Shown here: piece after piece, positions 1-6,612 of the stretch
Position numbering within the stretch: the first letter of the stretch is position 1
Layout of the letters: each line of letters opens with the position of its first letter
IMG/VR virus record: IMGVR_UViG_3300049215_000821
Location: 1-38,773 of that record
Reading direction: 5' to 3' (one strand)
DNA length: 38,773 nt
Source of the DNA: a virus
Translations under genes and position numbers: made by a program
The notes under the pieces: model-generated
The model's database searches: none
Seen by the model: only the letters and a program-made list of their open reading frames with translations
What the model was told of the DNA's origin: nothing

Positions 1-56
1 CTTGATAACCTCCATAACCTCCTATGCATCTCGATGCTCTTACCCGGTTCTTGGTT

Positions 57-287
57 TCAGCGGCGCGTCGATGTCATAGTCGGGTGCAGGTCGGTCAGCA
101 ACAGGAACAGCTCCCAGCGCGCGGCATCGATGACGCGCACGCCGCGCTCGTACTCGCTCCACCGCGAGCTGCAGCGCAAGCGGACGCGCGCGGATGCCTC
201 TGCCTGCGAAAGCCCGGACGCCAGGCGGGCACGCTTCACGTCGCGTGCGCTGCGTTTGTCAACGGAAAATGGCTTGTGGTTTTTCAC
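57..287 (-). CDS. small XRE-like helix-turn-helix protein
   Basis: This 76-residue basic protein has a helix-turn-helix-like stretch at residues 14-60, with LASGLSQAEASARVR followed by SRWSEYERG. That pattern is typical of XRE/Cro-type DNA-binding proteins. It is the last gene of the leftward accessory operon. It starts at GTG (287), which overlaps the TGA of the upstream gene (GTGA), and a strong AAGGAGA lies about 5 nt upstream. It may be a small regulator, but its target is unknown. The DNA-binding call is a motif reading; a repressor role is inference only. Confidence 0.75.
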   Translation of the reverse strand: MKNHKPFSVDKRSARDVKRARLASGLSQAEASARVRLRCSSRWSEYERGVRVIDAARWELFLLLTDLHPTMTSTRR

Positions 288-769
288 TGCGACTCTCCTT
301 GACCTCGCAAATGGCGGACGATCCAGTCCCGCATGTGCTGCCAGCGCCTGTGGCGGGCATCGGCACGCACAACGCGCATGGATCCCCGGTATTCAGCGGG
401 ACGCAGCGGGCCAGGAATTTCGACCCAATCGTAGTCATATGGAAAACTCTCGTCGTTTTCCCACATGATCTCGCGAGCCATTGCCTCGGAGATGTCAAAG
501 GTGCCGGCAAGGCGCTCCCAATCCTCCGAATCGATCGACGAGAGATCTAGACCTCGCGCGTGACCGACGACTCCGAGAGTGCAAAACTCCCCGTCCGTCT
601 CCAGCTCACCAGTCGTCAGCGTCTTTTCCGGCATTGCATCGAGCGCGGCGAGAGCCTCACGCAAGAATGCCTGCCCTCGCTTGCCTCTGATTGCCGAGGC
701 GACTGCGCCTCGCCACCGAATGAGCGACCAGGTGTTGTCGCCATCTTCACTGTATCCGCTGCGGCTCAT
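284..769 (-). CDS. conserved phage protein of unknown function
   Basis: The 161-residue protein begins MSRSGYSEDGD and contains the block RWRGAVASAIRGKRGQAFL followed by an acidic middle (residues about 55-110). I recognise this arrangement from hypothetical proteins of many proteobacterial phages, but no function is known to me. The start at 769 is chosen because its ATG overlaps the TGA of the upstream gene (ATGA); longer upstream reading in this frame overlaps that gene and is arginine-rich shadow sequence. No membrane segment or catalytic motif is visible. Co-transcription with the HTH gene downstream is likely. Confidence 0.8.
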   Translation of the reverse strand: MSRSGYSEDGDNTWSLIRWRGAVASAIRGKRGQAFLREALAALDAMPEKTLTTGELETDGEFCTLGVVGHARGLDLSSIDSEDWERLAGTFDISEAMAREIMWENDESFPYDYDWVEIPGPLRPAEYRGSMRVVRADARHRRWQHMRDWIVRHLRGQGESQ

Positions 770-1323
770 GGCTGATCTCCCTGCGCTGCCGGTGCGCGCT
801 CGGCGGCGCGGTCCAGGCGTTCGATTTCTGCGAGGATCAGCGCGCCAGCTTTGACGAGATTGCGACGGCGGTCGCTCGGCTTCCACCACTCCTTTGCCCA
901 CGGCCAATACGCAGAAGGCGAGCCGTCCGACATCTGCATGTCATGCCCGCCAGCGTGCAGCGCATAGACGCCAGCAGCATCCGCCATCTCGCCGCCGCTA
1001 TGCTCGTCGTCGTGCTCCGGCGTCCAGCCCTCGTGCAACACTTGGCGAGCGCGCTCGGCGAGCAGGTCCCGCGCTGCGTCCGTTGCAGTAGCTTGCGAAA
1101 GGCCGTCTCGAATAGCTCGGCGCTTGCCTTCATCGATACCTTCGAGATACGCGGATTTTTCTTCCGGAGTGCGAGGGCGCAGTTCGTCTGAATATTGAAT
1201 GTACTGCCCCTGCGAGCGTCCCGCATTGTTGCCAGCGTTCCACCCGGCGACGAACCAGTCTTCACGCGTCCAGTGCTGCGTCGAGGTGAGTGCGCGAAAT
1301 GCGCGTTGCTGTTGGTCGTTCAT
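766..1323 (-). CDS. phage accessory protein of unknown function
   Basis: This is a 185-residue soluble protein. Residues about 80-175 (AARDLLAERARQVLHEGW, then HDDEHSGGEMADAAGVYA and YWPWAKEWWKPSDRRRNL, ending in AEIERLDRA) match a block common in hypothetical phage proteins, where it is often the C-terminal module of otherwise variable proteins. The ATG at 1323 has GGAG about 9 nt upstream. The gene sits between the DUF932 gene and the 161-residue gene in one leftward unit driven by promoter A. Function is not known. Confidence 0.8.
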   Translation of the reverse strand: MNDQQQRAFRALTSTQHWTREDWFVAGWNAGNNAGRSQGQYIQYSDELRPRTPEEKSAYLEGIDEGKRRAIRDGLSQATATDAARDLLAERARQVLHEGWTPEHDDEHSGGEMADAAGVYALHAGGHDMQMSDGSPSAYWPWAKEWWKPSDRRRNLVKAGALILAEIERLDRAAERAPAAQGDQP

Positions 1324-1385
1324 GATGCTTGCTCCAGTTCCGGCAGCGGCAACCGGCCTGCGTATTTGGGGATAAGCGCGACCGT

Positions 1386-2003
1386 CTAGGCGATGCCACC
1401 GCCGAGCGCCGCCTTCACCTGCACCGGATCGAAGTTCGTGTTGTGCGGGATGGTGATGTTCGGGTTCTTGCGCGCCTCACGCTCGGCCATAGCCAACGTG
1501 TTCGCGCAGACCACGCGCACCGTCGTGAACTGCGCAGTGGTGGCGAGCGTGCCGTCGCACGACGTCGCCAGCAGCAGATAGCCACCCACCAGATCGTTGC
1601 CGACCACACGCGCGGTCTTGCCGATCTCGGCCAGCGCCCAAATCCGGCGACCGCCGCGCAGCGCGCCTGCGGTGTGGATATTGAAGCCGCCAGCGCCGAC
1701 CAGGTCGCGGAAGAATTCGAGCACGTCGTGCGGCTGCACCACCTTGTAGCGAGCGCTCACGACCGACAGCGGTGCGTTCGTGTCGCCGCGATACAGCACG
1801 TGCTTCTCGTCGAAGTTGTGCATCGCGCCGTTCATGTACTGCACCGGTGCGCGCTCGATCTTCCAATCCAGGCCGGCCGCGCGTTGCCATTCCTCGATGG
1901 TGGCGTTCGGGTCGACTTGCTGGCCCAGGCCGTGCCAGGGGGTTGCGCCGATGAATGCCATTTCAGCGGTGCCGTTCGCGCGGATGGAAAGTTCGTGTGC
2001 CAT
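1386..2003 (-). CDS. DUF932 phage/plasmid-like protein, apparently C-terminally shortened
   Basis: The 205-residue product carries the DUF932 (TIGR03299-type) signature: MAHELSIRANGTAEMAF, TPWHGLGQQV, the Y+VVQPHDVLEFFRDLV region and TTVRVVCANTLAMA. These proteins are common on phages and plasmids; their biochemical role is not established. The ATG at 2003 has AAGGAG about 10 nt upstream and fits the family start. Members usually run to roughly 300 residues, but this one stops at TAG (1386-1388) just after VKAALGGGIA, where others continue. The same frame then stays open for 21 codons to a TGA that overlaps the next gene's ATG, suggesting a deletion or premature stop. Confidence 0.85.
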   Translation of the reverse strand: MAHELSIRANGTAEMAFIGATPWHGLGQQVDPNATIEEWQRAAGLDWKIERAPVQYMNGAMHNFDEKHVLYRGDTNAPLSVVSARYKVVQPHDVLEFFRDLVGAGGFNIHTAGALRGGRRIWALAEIGKTARVVGNDLVGGYLLLATSCDGTLATTAQFTTVRVVCANTLAMAEREARKNPNITIPHNTNFDPVQVKAALGGGIA

Positions 2004-2073
2004 TTGGGTTTGCTCCTTGGTTGCGTTGAGTGTTTCGGTGGGTCGGTAGCGCATTGCGTTAACCGATGGCAGA

Positions 2074-2129
2074 ACTGTAGACACTATGCGCAACGGAGTG
2101 AAGCGCTACTTCTAGAGTGTTTCCTCTAA
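2074..2129 (-). promoter_or_regulatory. promoter A with upstream 18-bp palindrome
   Basis: Read leftward, a palindrome TTAGAG-GAAACA-CTCTAG (2112-2129) is followed after 9 bp by a -35-like TTCACT (2097-2102). A 17-bp spacer and the -10-like TACAGT (2074-2079) come next. Promoters B, C and D have the same order and spacing. It faces the DUF932 gene and its three downstream genes. The palindrome lies upstream of the -35 box, which suits an activator site better than a blocking operator; that is inference. Confidence 0.72.
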
Positions 2130-2130
2130 A

Positions 2131-2889
2131 TCAGGCGCGCAGGGATTTCTTCGGGAACACGCGCAGGCCGGGGATGTTGGTGTTGGCCTTCAGGCTGCGC
2201 ACGTACTGCCGCACCGCCGTGGTATCGAGCGTCAGCAGGTTCGACAGCTCCGGGTGCGCGGCGATGTGCTTGATGATCGACGGCATATCGACGACCTCGA
2301 AATCCCACGTCTCGGACGTGGAAACGCCCTTGACCTTCGGCGCCACAGACGCGATGACAGGCGCCGTCAGCACCTGGGCGGTGGTGGCCAGCGTTGCGGC
2401 CGTCGCGGCGTGCTCTGCGGCACGTGCGGCGGCCAGCGGGTCGTTCGTCTCGGCGGCCTTCGCAGCGGCTTCCTCGGCGCGCTTGCGCTCGGCCTCGGCT
2501 TGCTCTGCCAAACGGCGCCGTTCTTCTGCAGCGGCCGCCTCGGCCTTGCGCCGTTCCTCCGCAGCGATGCGCTCCTGTTCCTCGGAGTAGGCGAGCATCT
2601 TGCGCTTGAGCGCTTGCTCTGCTCGTGCCAGCAGATCAGCCGGACCACGGAACAGATCGTTCACGGCCTTCAGTGCCGCGTTGATCGGCTTCGTGATGCT
2701 CGTGCGCTGTTCCTCCAGCTTGTCGGCGCGGGCCTTGATCGCCTTGAGTTCGTCAGCAGCGAGCTGGTAGGTCTCGGGCGAGTCGACCACGAACGTTTCG
2801 ACGAGCTGCAGCGCGGACTGCGCGCGCTGCGTGACGAGAGCGGCGTCGGGAATCGACAGGGATGCGATGGGTGCGAGGATGTCAGACAC
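2131..2889 (-). CDS. coiled-coil phage protein next to recombination genes
   Basis: The 252-residue product has a long charged helical region (about residues 40-165) rich in A, E, K and R, with EERRKAEAAAAEERRRLAEQ at its core. A compact C-terminal domain follows (WDFEVVDMPSIIKHIAAHP, then VRQYVRSLKAN and IPGLRVFPKK). Proteins of this shape are often encoded next to phage recombinases and exonucleases, but I know no demonstrated function. It starts at GTG (2889), overlapping the exonuclease stop by 8 bp, so the two are translationally coupled. The coiled coil is seen; a role in recombination is inferred from position. Confidence 0.8.
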   Translation of the reverse strand: MSDILAPIASLSIPDAALVTQRAQSALQLVETFVVDSPETYQLAADELKAIKARADKLEEQRTSITKPINAALKAVNDLFRGPADLLARAEQALKRKMLAYSEEQERIAAEERRKAEAAAAEERRRLAEQAEAERKRAEEAAAKAAETNDPLAAARAAEHAATAATLATTAQVLTAPVIASVAPKVKGVSTSETWDFEVVDMPSIIKHIAAHPELSNLLTLDTTAVRQYVRSLKANTNIPGLRVFPKKSLRA

Positions 2890-3451
2890 GTTTGCTTTCC
2901 TTGAAGTGGTGAATGGTGAGACAGGACAGGAACACCGGCCAGTCGCGCGGATCGTTCAGCTCGACCAGGCGATACGTGCCGTCCGGCTTAAGCTGAATCG
3001 CGGCGCGCCGCGTGATGGTCGGGTCCCCCTTCGCGGCCAGATACGCGGCCGTCTGCGGCCCGACGCTCGGATACACGCCGACGCTGGTCTTGATGTCGCC
3101 GAGCCACTTGGCGCCGTCAAACCCCAGCACGCGGTCGAGCTGGCCAGCGTAGCGATGCAGCGGGTGGTAGACGTATTCTTCGGTCGACAGCACCTGAACG
3201 CGCTTCTCGACGCGGAAACGGCGCCAGGCGTCCAGGTACGGCGCGACGTCGTCCTCGACACTCGCCTCGTCCAGATCGTCGGCGTCATCCAGCTCGCAAG
3301 CCAGGTGCACACGCGTGCCGAGATCTGCCTTCGCCGCAAGCACGTCAGGCGGCACGTGCCACAGCTCGTCGAGCGGCTCCAGCACACCTGTCACTCCTGG
3401 AACGGGCGCCCCGTTCCAGAAGTAGCGGTGATTCTCGTCGCGGGTCAGCAT
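2882..3451 (-). CDS. PD-(D/E)XK phage exonuclease (RecB/Cas4-like fold)
   Basis: This 189-residue protein carries the RecB-family nuclease motifs in order: GTRVH (about residue 46), AGQLDRVLGF (metal-binding Asp near 106), LGDIKTS (Asp and Lys near 119-121) and PQTAAYLA (the Q motif near 133). Such enzymes resect DNA ends for phage recombination, usually with a single-strand annealing protein. The gene directly upstream is the candidate partner. The ATG at 3451 overlaps that gene's stop (TGATG); an in-frame GTG sits one codon earlier. Fold assignment is confident; exonuclease polarity is not deducible. Confidence 0.87.
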   Translation of the reverse strand: MLTRDENHRYFWNGAPVPGVTGVLEPLDELWHVPPDVLAAKADLGTRVHLACELDDADDLDEASVEDDVAPYLDAWRRFRVEKRVQVLSTEEYVYHPLHRYAGQLDRVLGFDGAKWLGDIKTSVGVYPSVGPQTAAYLAAKGDPTITRRAAIQLKPDGTYRLVELNDPRDWPVFLSCLTIHHFKESKRV

Positions 3452-4566
3452 CACGAAGCGGCGATCAGCTCGACCTTGATCTCTTCGAACTGCGCGGTCG
3501 TCATCTCGCCCAGCTCGCGCACCTGGAAGCGCGTGAGCACCGTCGATTCCTCGATGCCCACCTGCTTGATCTTCTGCTTCAGGTAATTCACCTGGCCATC
3601 AGTGATGCGCGGATCGCCGCCCATCGGCAGGTCACCTTGCTTCTGGTCGGCGGCGGCCGGAGCCGGTGCCGGCGCGGGCGTTTCCGTTTTCGCGGCAGCG
3701 GGCGCAGGGGACGGTGCGGGCGCGTTGTCCTTGGCCTCCGACTTGCGGCGCGGGCCGGTGGTGGTCTTCGGCGTGGCCTCGCCTTCCTCGGGCACTTCGA
3801 ACCAATCGCCAGGCACGCTCATGTCGTCGCGCAGGCTTGCATAGATGCGCTTGAGCATCACCACCTGCGCCGGCTGGATTGCATCGAGACGGCGCTGGAT
3901 GCGCTTCTCGATCATCTCCTTCGTGACGCCGAACTCGCCGAATGCGTCGACCATCTTCTGCATGGCCTCGGGGCTTGTGTCGGCCTTCGAGCGCAGCGTG
4001 AGCGCGGCTTGATCCATCGCCGCATCGGTGACGTCGCCGGGGACCAGCGCCAGGATGCACGCGCGCGTGCGACGCTGCGCCTGGTTGGCGATCAGCTCGT
4101 AGATGTCGCGCTCGTCCGTGAGCTTGTAGCCGCCGCGCTTCGTGTCGCGCCAGTGGCGCACGATGAACTGCATCGGCTTGCGGTTGCGATTCTCCAGGTC
4201 GACAGCGAATGCCTCGACCTCGCTGAACGGCACGCCGTCCGGGCCGATGCCGCGCGACAGCTCGCGGAATCCAAACTCCATGTTGCCCCACTGCTGCGCG
4301 ATCGCCTCGGCAGCGCGGATGCTCGGCCCGATGATGTCGGTGCCACCGCGAGCGAACTGATACTGCGCCTTCTCGGCCAGCGTCGGCCGCGTGAAAGCGT
4401 TGAGAATCCTGTCCATGTTCGCCACGACGTTGCGCGGGAATTGCTGCGCCATCAGGTACTTGACCTGCATCTCGGCGAGTTCGCGGTGTTGGCTCTGGCG
4501 AGCGCCTGCGGTTTCCGTTGCGGCGACTTCCGATGGGCCGAACGGCGATGCGACGAGCTGATTCAT
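3451..4566 (-). CDS. candidate phage single-strand DNA annealing/recombination protein
   Basis: The 371-residue protein has a conserved N-terminal half including QYQFARGGTDIIGPSIRAAE, WGNMEFGFREL, SEVEAFAVDLENRNR, FIVRHWRDTK and ANQAQRRTRACILALVPGDV. An Ala/Pro linker (about 275-320) follows. The C-terminal helical domain (ITDGQVNYLKQKIKQVGIEE to the end) resembles the small tail found on phage Sak/ERF-type annealing proteins. It does not show clear RecT, ERF or Red-beta signatures to my reading, so the role rests on position beside the nuclease and this tail. GAAGGAC precedes the ATG at 4566. It could be a distinct annealing-protein family. Confidence 0.6.
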   Translation of the reverse strand: MNQLVASPFGPSEVAATETAGARQSQHRELAEMQVKYLMAQQFPRNVVANMDRILNAFTRPTLAEKAQYQFARGGTDIIGPSIRAAEAIAQQWGNMEFGFRELSRGIGPDGVPFSEVEAFAVDLENRNRKPMQFIVRHWRDTKRGGYKLTDERDIYELIANQAQRRTRACILALVPGDVTDAAMDQAALTLRSKADTSPEAMQKMVDAFGEFGVTKEMIEKRIQRRLDAIQPAQVVMLKRIYASLRDDMSVPGDWFEVPEEGEATPKTTTGPRRKSEAKDNAPAPSPAPAAAKTETPAPAPAPAAADQKQGDLPMGGDPRITDGQVNYLKQKIKQVGIEESTVLTRFQVRELGEMTTAQFEEIKVELIAAS

Positions 4567-4577
4567 GGGTGTCCTTC

Positions 4578-4763
4578 TCATAGGTGGGTTGTGAGATACA
4601 GCACGTAGCAGCACATGCCGCCGAACCACGCCAATCCCCCGAGCACGATCCAGTCGAGCCAGTGCGTGGCTTTTTTCTCGCGCGTCCAGTTTGCGTAGGG
4701 ACCGAACGCTTCCTGCAGCGTGCGCGGCGCGCGGTAATCGTGCGGGCGATGATGGTTCAGCAT
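4578..4763 (-). CDS. small single-pass membrane protein
   Basis: This is a 61-residue protein with a polar N-terminus (MLNHHRPHDYRAP) and one clear hydrophobic segment near the C-terminus (WIVLGGLAWFGGMCCYVLYL). The ATG at 4763 has CGGAGAG about 7 nt upstream. A longer in-frame start at 4898 lies inside the structured leader and has no ribosome binding site, so I reject it. It lies between that leader and the candidate annealing-protein gene. Function unknown. Confidence 0.6.
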   Translation of the reverse strand: MLNHHRPHDYRAPRTLQEAFGPYANWTREKKATHWLDWIVLGGLAWFGGMCCYVLYLTTHL

Positions 4764-4781
4764 GTCTGCTCTCCGGGTTGT

Positions 4782-4908
4782 GCTCTCACGGATGTCGCCC
4801 GTCCATCCGGGGCGGCGCCACCGCGTCCTTGCCTCATGTCTCGGCGGGCGAAACACGCAAAGAAGCGAGTGGTGGCTACCGCGTCCGGCGAGCGACATCA
4901 GTGAGAGC
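4782..4908 (-). ncRNA. structured leader, domain 2 (17-bp stem)
   Basis: GCTCTCACGGATGTCGC at 4782-4798 pairs with 4892-4908 over 17 positions with a single mismatch, enclosing 93 nt. Inside, GCCACC (4817-4822) can pair with GGTGGC (4871-4876). The 3' arm in the leftward transcript ends about 20 nt before the ATG of the 61-residue membrane protein, so it would form part of that gene's leader. No convincing ORF fills the region. The strand is assigned from the flanking operon. Function unknown. Confidence 0.5.
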
Positions 4909-4920
4909 GCTCATTGCCTC

Positions 4921-5040
4921 TGGTGGGTCCGCTGGGCCTGGCTACCAAGGAGAATGCCTTTCCAGGGATACGGGCTATTTATCGTCGCCGCGCCGACGTG
5001 ACACAGCGGACCCACCATAGGCCCCTCTCGCGAGGGTGGT
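4921..5040 (-). ncRNA. structured leader, domain 1 (14-bp stem closing two hairpins, plus GNRA hairpin)
   Basis: TGGTGGGTCCGCTG (4921-4934) is perfectly complementary to 5004-5017, closing a 69-nt interior. That interior holds two hairpins: CCTGG/CCAGG (4937-4941 with 4962-4966, extended by AAGG/CCTT) and CGTCG/CGACG (4983-4987 with 4994-4998). In the leftward transcript it is preceded by CCCTC-GCGA-GAGGG (5023-5036), a hairpin with a GNRA-type loop. The outer ACCA/TGGT pairing of that hairpin would compete with the 14-bp stem. This resembles a regulatory RNA, antitermination element or DNA-level site; no known family is recognised. Confidence 0.55.
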
Positions 5041-5061
5041 TCAGTGGCGTCGGTTAAGCGA

Positions 5062-5265
5062 TCAGCACCAGACAGCGCGGTCCATCGCAGCCAGTTCGCG
5101 GCCAGCGTTGATAGCAGCATCCGCTTGGTTCGTCGTCTTCAGGACGGCCGGCCCTTCGATTGCAATGCTGCGTGCGCCGTAGCCGCGCACAACGTGCATG
5201 AAGTAAGCCACTCGGCAAGCGTTCGCGCCGTACTTGTTCACCGCGCGATTGGTGTTGTTGGTCAT
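5062..5265 (-). CDS. small phage protein, first gene of the promoter B operon
   Basis: The 67-residue product begins MTNNTNRAVNKYGANACRV and continues with AYFMHVVRGYGARSIAIEGP, ending in AINAGRELAAMDRAVWC. It has no membrane segment and no motif I can name. GAGGGG lies about 8 nt before the ATG at 5265, deciding the start over a longer in-frame version that would cross promoter B. It is the first gene after the promoter, followed by the structured untranslated region. Function unknown. Confidence 0.65.
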   Translation of the reverse strand: MTNNTNRAVNKYGANACRVAYFMHVVRGYGARSIAIEGPAVLKTTNQADAAINAGRELAAMDRAVWC

Positions 5266-5317
5266 CGTGATCCCCTCATCAGTAGCGCGCTTCTGCGCGC
5301 TCGTCGTTGAAGGCTGA

Positions 5318-5372
5318 ACTGTAGCGCATGGCGCCAGACATGAAAGCAAAACTGTTAGAGTGTTTGCTCTAA
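5318..5372 (-). promoter_or_regulatory. promoter B with upstream 18-bp palindrome
   Basis: In leftward reading: palindrome TTAGAG-CAAACA-CTCTAA (5355-5372), 9 bp, -35-like TTTCAT (5340-5345), 16 bp, -10-like TACAGT (5318-5323) within CTACAGTTCAG. It drives the 67-residue gene, the structured leader and the recombination genes. Architecture matches promoters A, C and D. Confidence 0.75.
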
Positions 5373-5391
5373 TTCGCATTCACACCACTCG

Positions 5392-5413
5392 GGGAAAGCG
5401 CCGGGCAGGCGCT
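5392..5413 (-). terminator. hairpin terminator at the end of the late operon
   Basis: On the minus strand, six nucleotides after the holin stop, AGCGCC-TGCCC-GGCGCT forms a GC-rich 6-bp stem followed by TTTCCCC. The U-tract is short, so strength is uncertain. Its place between the last lysis gene and promoter B fits a terminator closing the long late transcript. Confidence 0.5.
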
Positions 5414-5418
5414 GATGA

Positions 5419-6042
5419 TTACTGCCCGGCTGCGGCCTTGATGGCCTGGGACACGGACTGCTGCAGGGCGTCGGTCTTTTTCTCGCTGCCCATGCTGCCG
5501 CCGTAGATGAAGTTGATGACGGTCTGCGCGTTCGCCGCGACGTAGCCAACGATCGAGCCGACCAGGCCCGAGATCGCGGCCACCACCGACACGTCGTGGA
5601 TGGTGATGCCACCGTTGAGCAGCGTCCAGCAACCCCACAGCACGGCGCCCATGATGAGCGTGAACGTGGCCAGCACACCGGCCGCGATCCACCACACCGC
5701 CTCGCGCGCCGCGTTGGTCGAGCGCGCCGATGCGCGATCATCGGCCGCGATCTTCTCGCGCGCGGTGGCCTCGGCTTCCAGCTTCTCGATGTGGTCGTAG
5801 CCGAGCTTCTGCATCGTCTCCTGATGCGCGAGATCTGCTTGCTTCAGCGCGAGCAGTTGCTCGGGCGTGGCGCCCTTGATGGCGGCCATCACATCGTCCG
5901 GCGTGGCCTTGTCCGGCGACAGACCGAGCACACCGCAGATCGCCTGCACCGCGACGCCAGCCACCGGCGTGCCCAGCGTGCCGGCGATCCATGGCGCGAT
6001 GGTGCCGATCGCGCCTTTGACCTTCCCCCAATCGATATCCAT
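5419..6042 (-). CDS. holin of the 3-TM gene-transfer-agent type
   Basis: The 207-residue protein matches the layout of the GTA_holin_3TM family (PF11351). There is a hydrophobic N-terminal segment (about 10-40), a charged middle with ATPEQLLALKQADLAHQETM and a DDRASAR motif, then two strong membrane segments (WWIAAGVLATFTLIMGAVLW and VSVVAAISGLVGSIVGYVAA). Such proteins are thought to form inner-membrane lesions that let the endolysin out. AAGGAGG precedes the ATG at 6042. It is the last late gene, close to the endolysin; no Rz/Rz1 pair is evident nearby. Confidence 0.82.
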   Translation of the reverse strand: MDIDWGKVKGAIGTIAPWIAGTLGTPVAGVAVQAICGVLGLSPDKATPDDVMAAIKGATPEQLLALKQADLAHQETMQKLGYDHIEKLEAEATAREKIAADDRASARSTNAAREAVWWIAAGVLATFTLIMGAVLWGCWTLLNGGITIHDVSVVAAISGLVGSIVGYVAANAQTVINFIYGGSMGSEKKTDALQQSVSQAIKAAAGQ

Positions 6043-6065
6043 GGTCCGCCTCCTTGGCGCGGGCA

Positions 6066-6269
6066 CTACTTGCTGGCCTTTCCCAGCTCGAACGCGGCTG
6101 CGACCTTTTCCTCCACGCTGCGCGCGTCCTTCACGATCGCGTCGAGTGCCGCGTGCACGGCGCCCAGGTGGAACGCTGCCTCGATGCGTTCTTCGACGCT
6201 GCGCGCGTCAGCTTTCAGAGCGGCGATCTCGGCCTCGGCCTTTTGCTTCAATTCATCGATGAACGACAT
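6066..6269 (-). CDS. small helical protein with an internal duplication, lysis region
   Basis: This 67-residue, probably all-helical protein contains two near-copies of one unit: DARSVEERIEAAFHLG (residues about 21-36) and DARSVEEKVAAAFELG (about 48-63). The spacing is 27 residues, and the ACGCTGCGCGCGTC stretch is repeated at DNA level. It sits between the holin and the 98-residue membrane protein genes, so it may act in or modulate lysis, but nothing in its sequence shows that. It has no signal peptide or membrane segment. Confidence 0.7.
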   Translation of the reverse strand: MSFIDELKQKAEAEIAALKADARSVEERIEAAFHLGAVHAALDAIVKDARSVEEKVAAAFELGKASK

Positions 6270-6278
6270 GCAAGCCTC

Positions 6279-6575
6279 CTATTTTTGGCGATCCTGCTTC
6301 AGATCGAGCTTGTCCTCGATCCTGCGCATGCTGGTGACGGTTTCGTTTTGCAAGGCCCGAATGGCGCCGAAAATCTTGTCGCCCATGTCTTTGAAATCGG
6401 CCTTGCTCGTGTAATTGGATGGGAGTTCGACGCGGAGATCAGACAGCGACTTTGCCATCGCCTCGTCTGATTTTTCGAGTCGGTCCATCCTCTGAAAAAG
6501 TGCCTTCATAAGCCACCCGAGGGTTCCTGCGACCAGCAAGATCGCAATGTTCAGAGCTGTTTGCAGTTCCACCAC
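6279..6575 (-). CDS. N-terminally anchored membrane protein of the lysis module
   Basis: The 98-residue product has a single N-terminal membrane helix (ALNIAILLVAGTLGWLMKAL) followed by a charged, coiled-coil-like region (MDRLEKSDEAMAKSLSDLRV to RRIEDKLDLKQ). Similar small anchored proteins are encoded next to many phage endolysins; they may be accessory holins or spanin-like, but no family is certain. It starts at GTG (6575; a second GTG is the next codon) with a G-rich GGGGGGT upstream. It follows the endolysin gene by 37 bp. Confidence 0.75.
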   Translation of the reverse strand: MVELQTALNIAILLVAGTLGWLMKALFQRMDRLEKSDEAMAKSLSDLRVELPSNYTSKADFKDMGDKIFGAIRALQNETVTSMRRIEDKLDLKQDRQK

Positions 6576-6612
6576 TTGACCCCCCGGTCAGACTTCACGT
6601 TTGTTATCCCGT

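Noticed and set aside
4578-4898. A 106-residue version of the small membrane protein starting at 4898
   Set aside because: The upstream part lies inside the long stem structure, is Arg-rich and has no ribosome binding site, while ATG 4763 has one.
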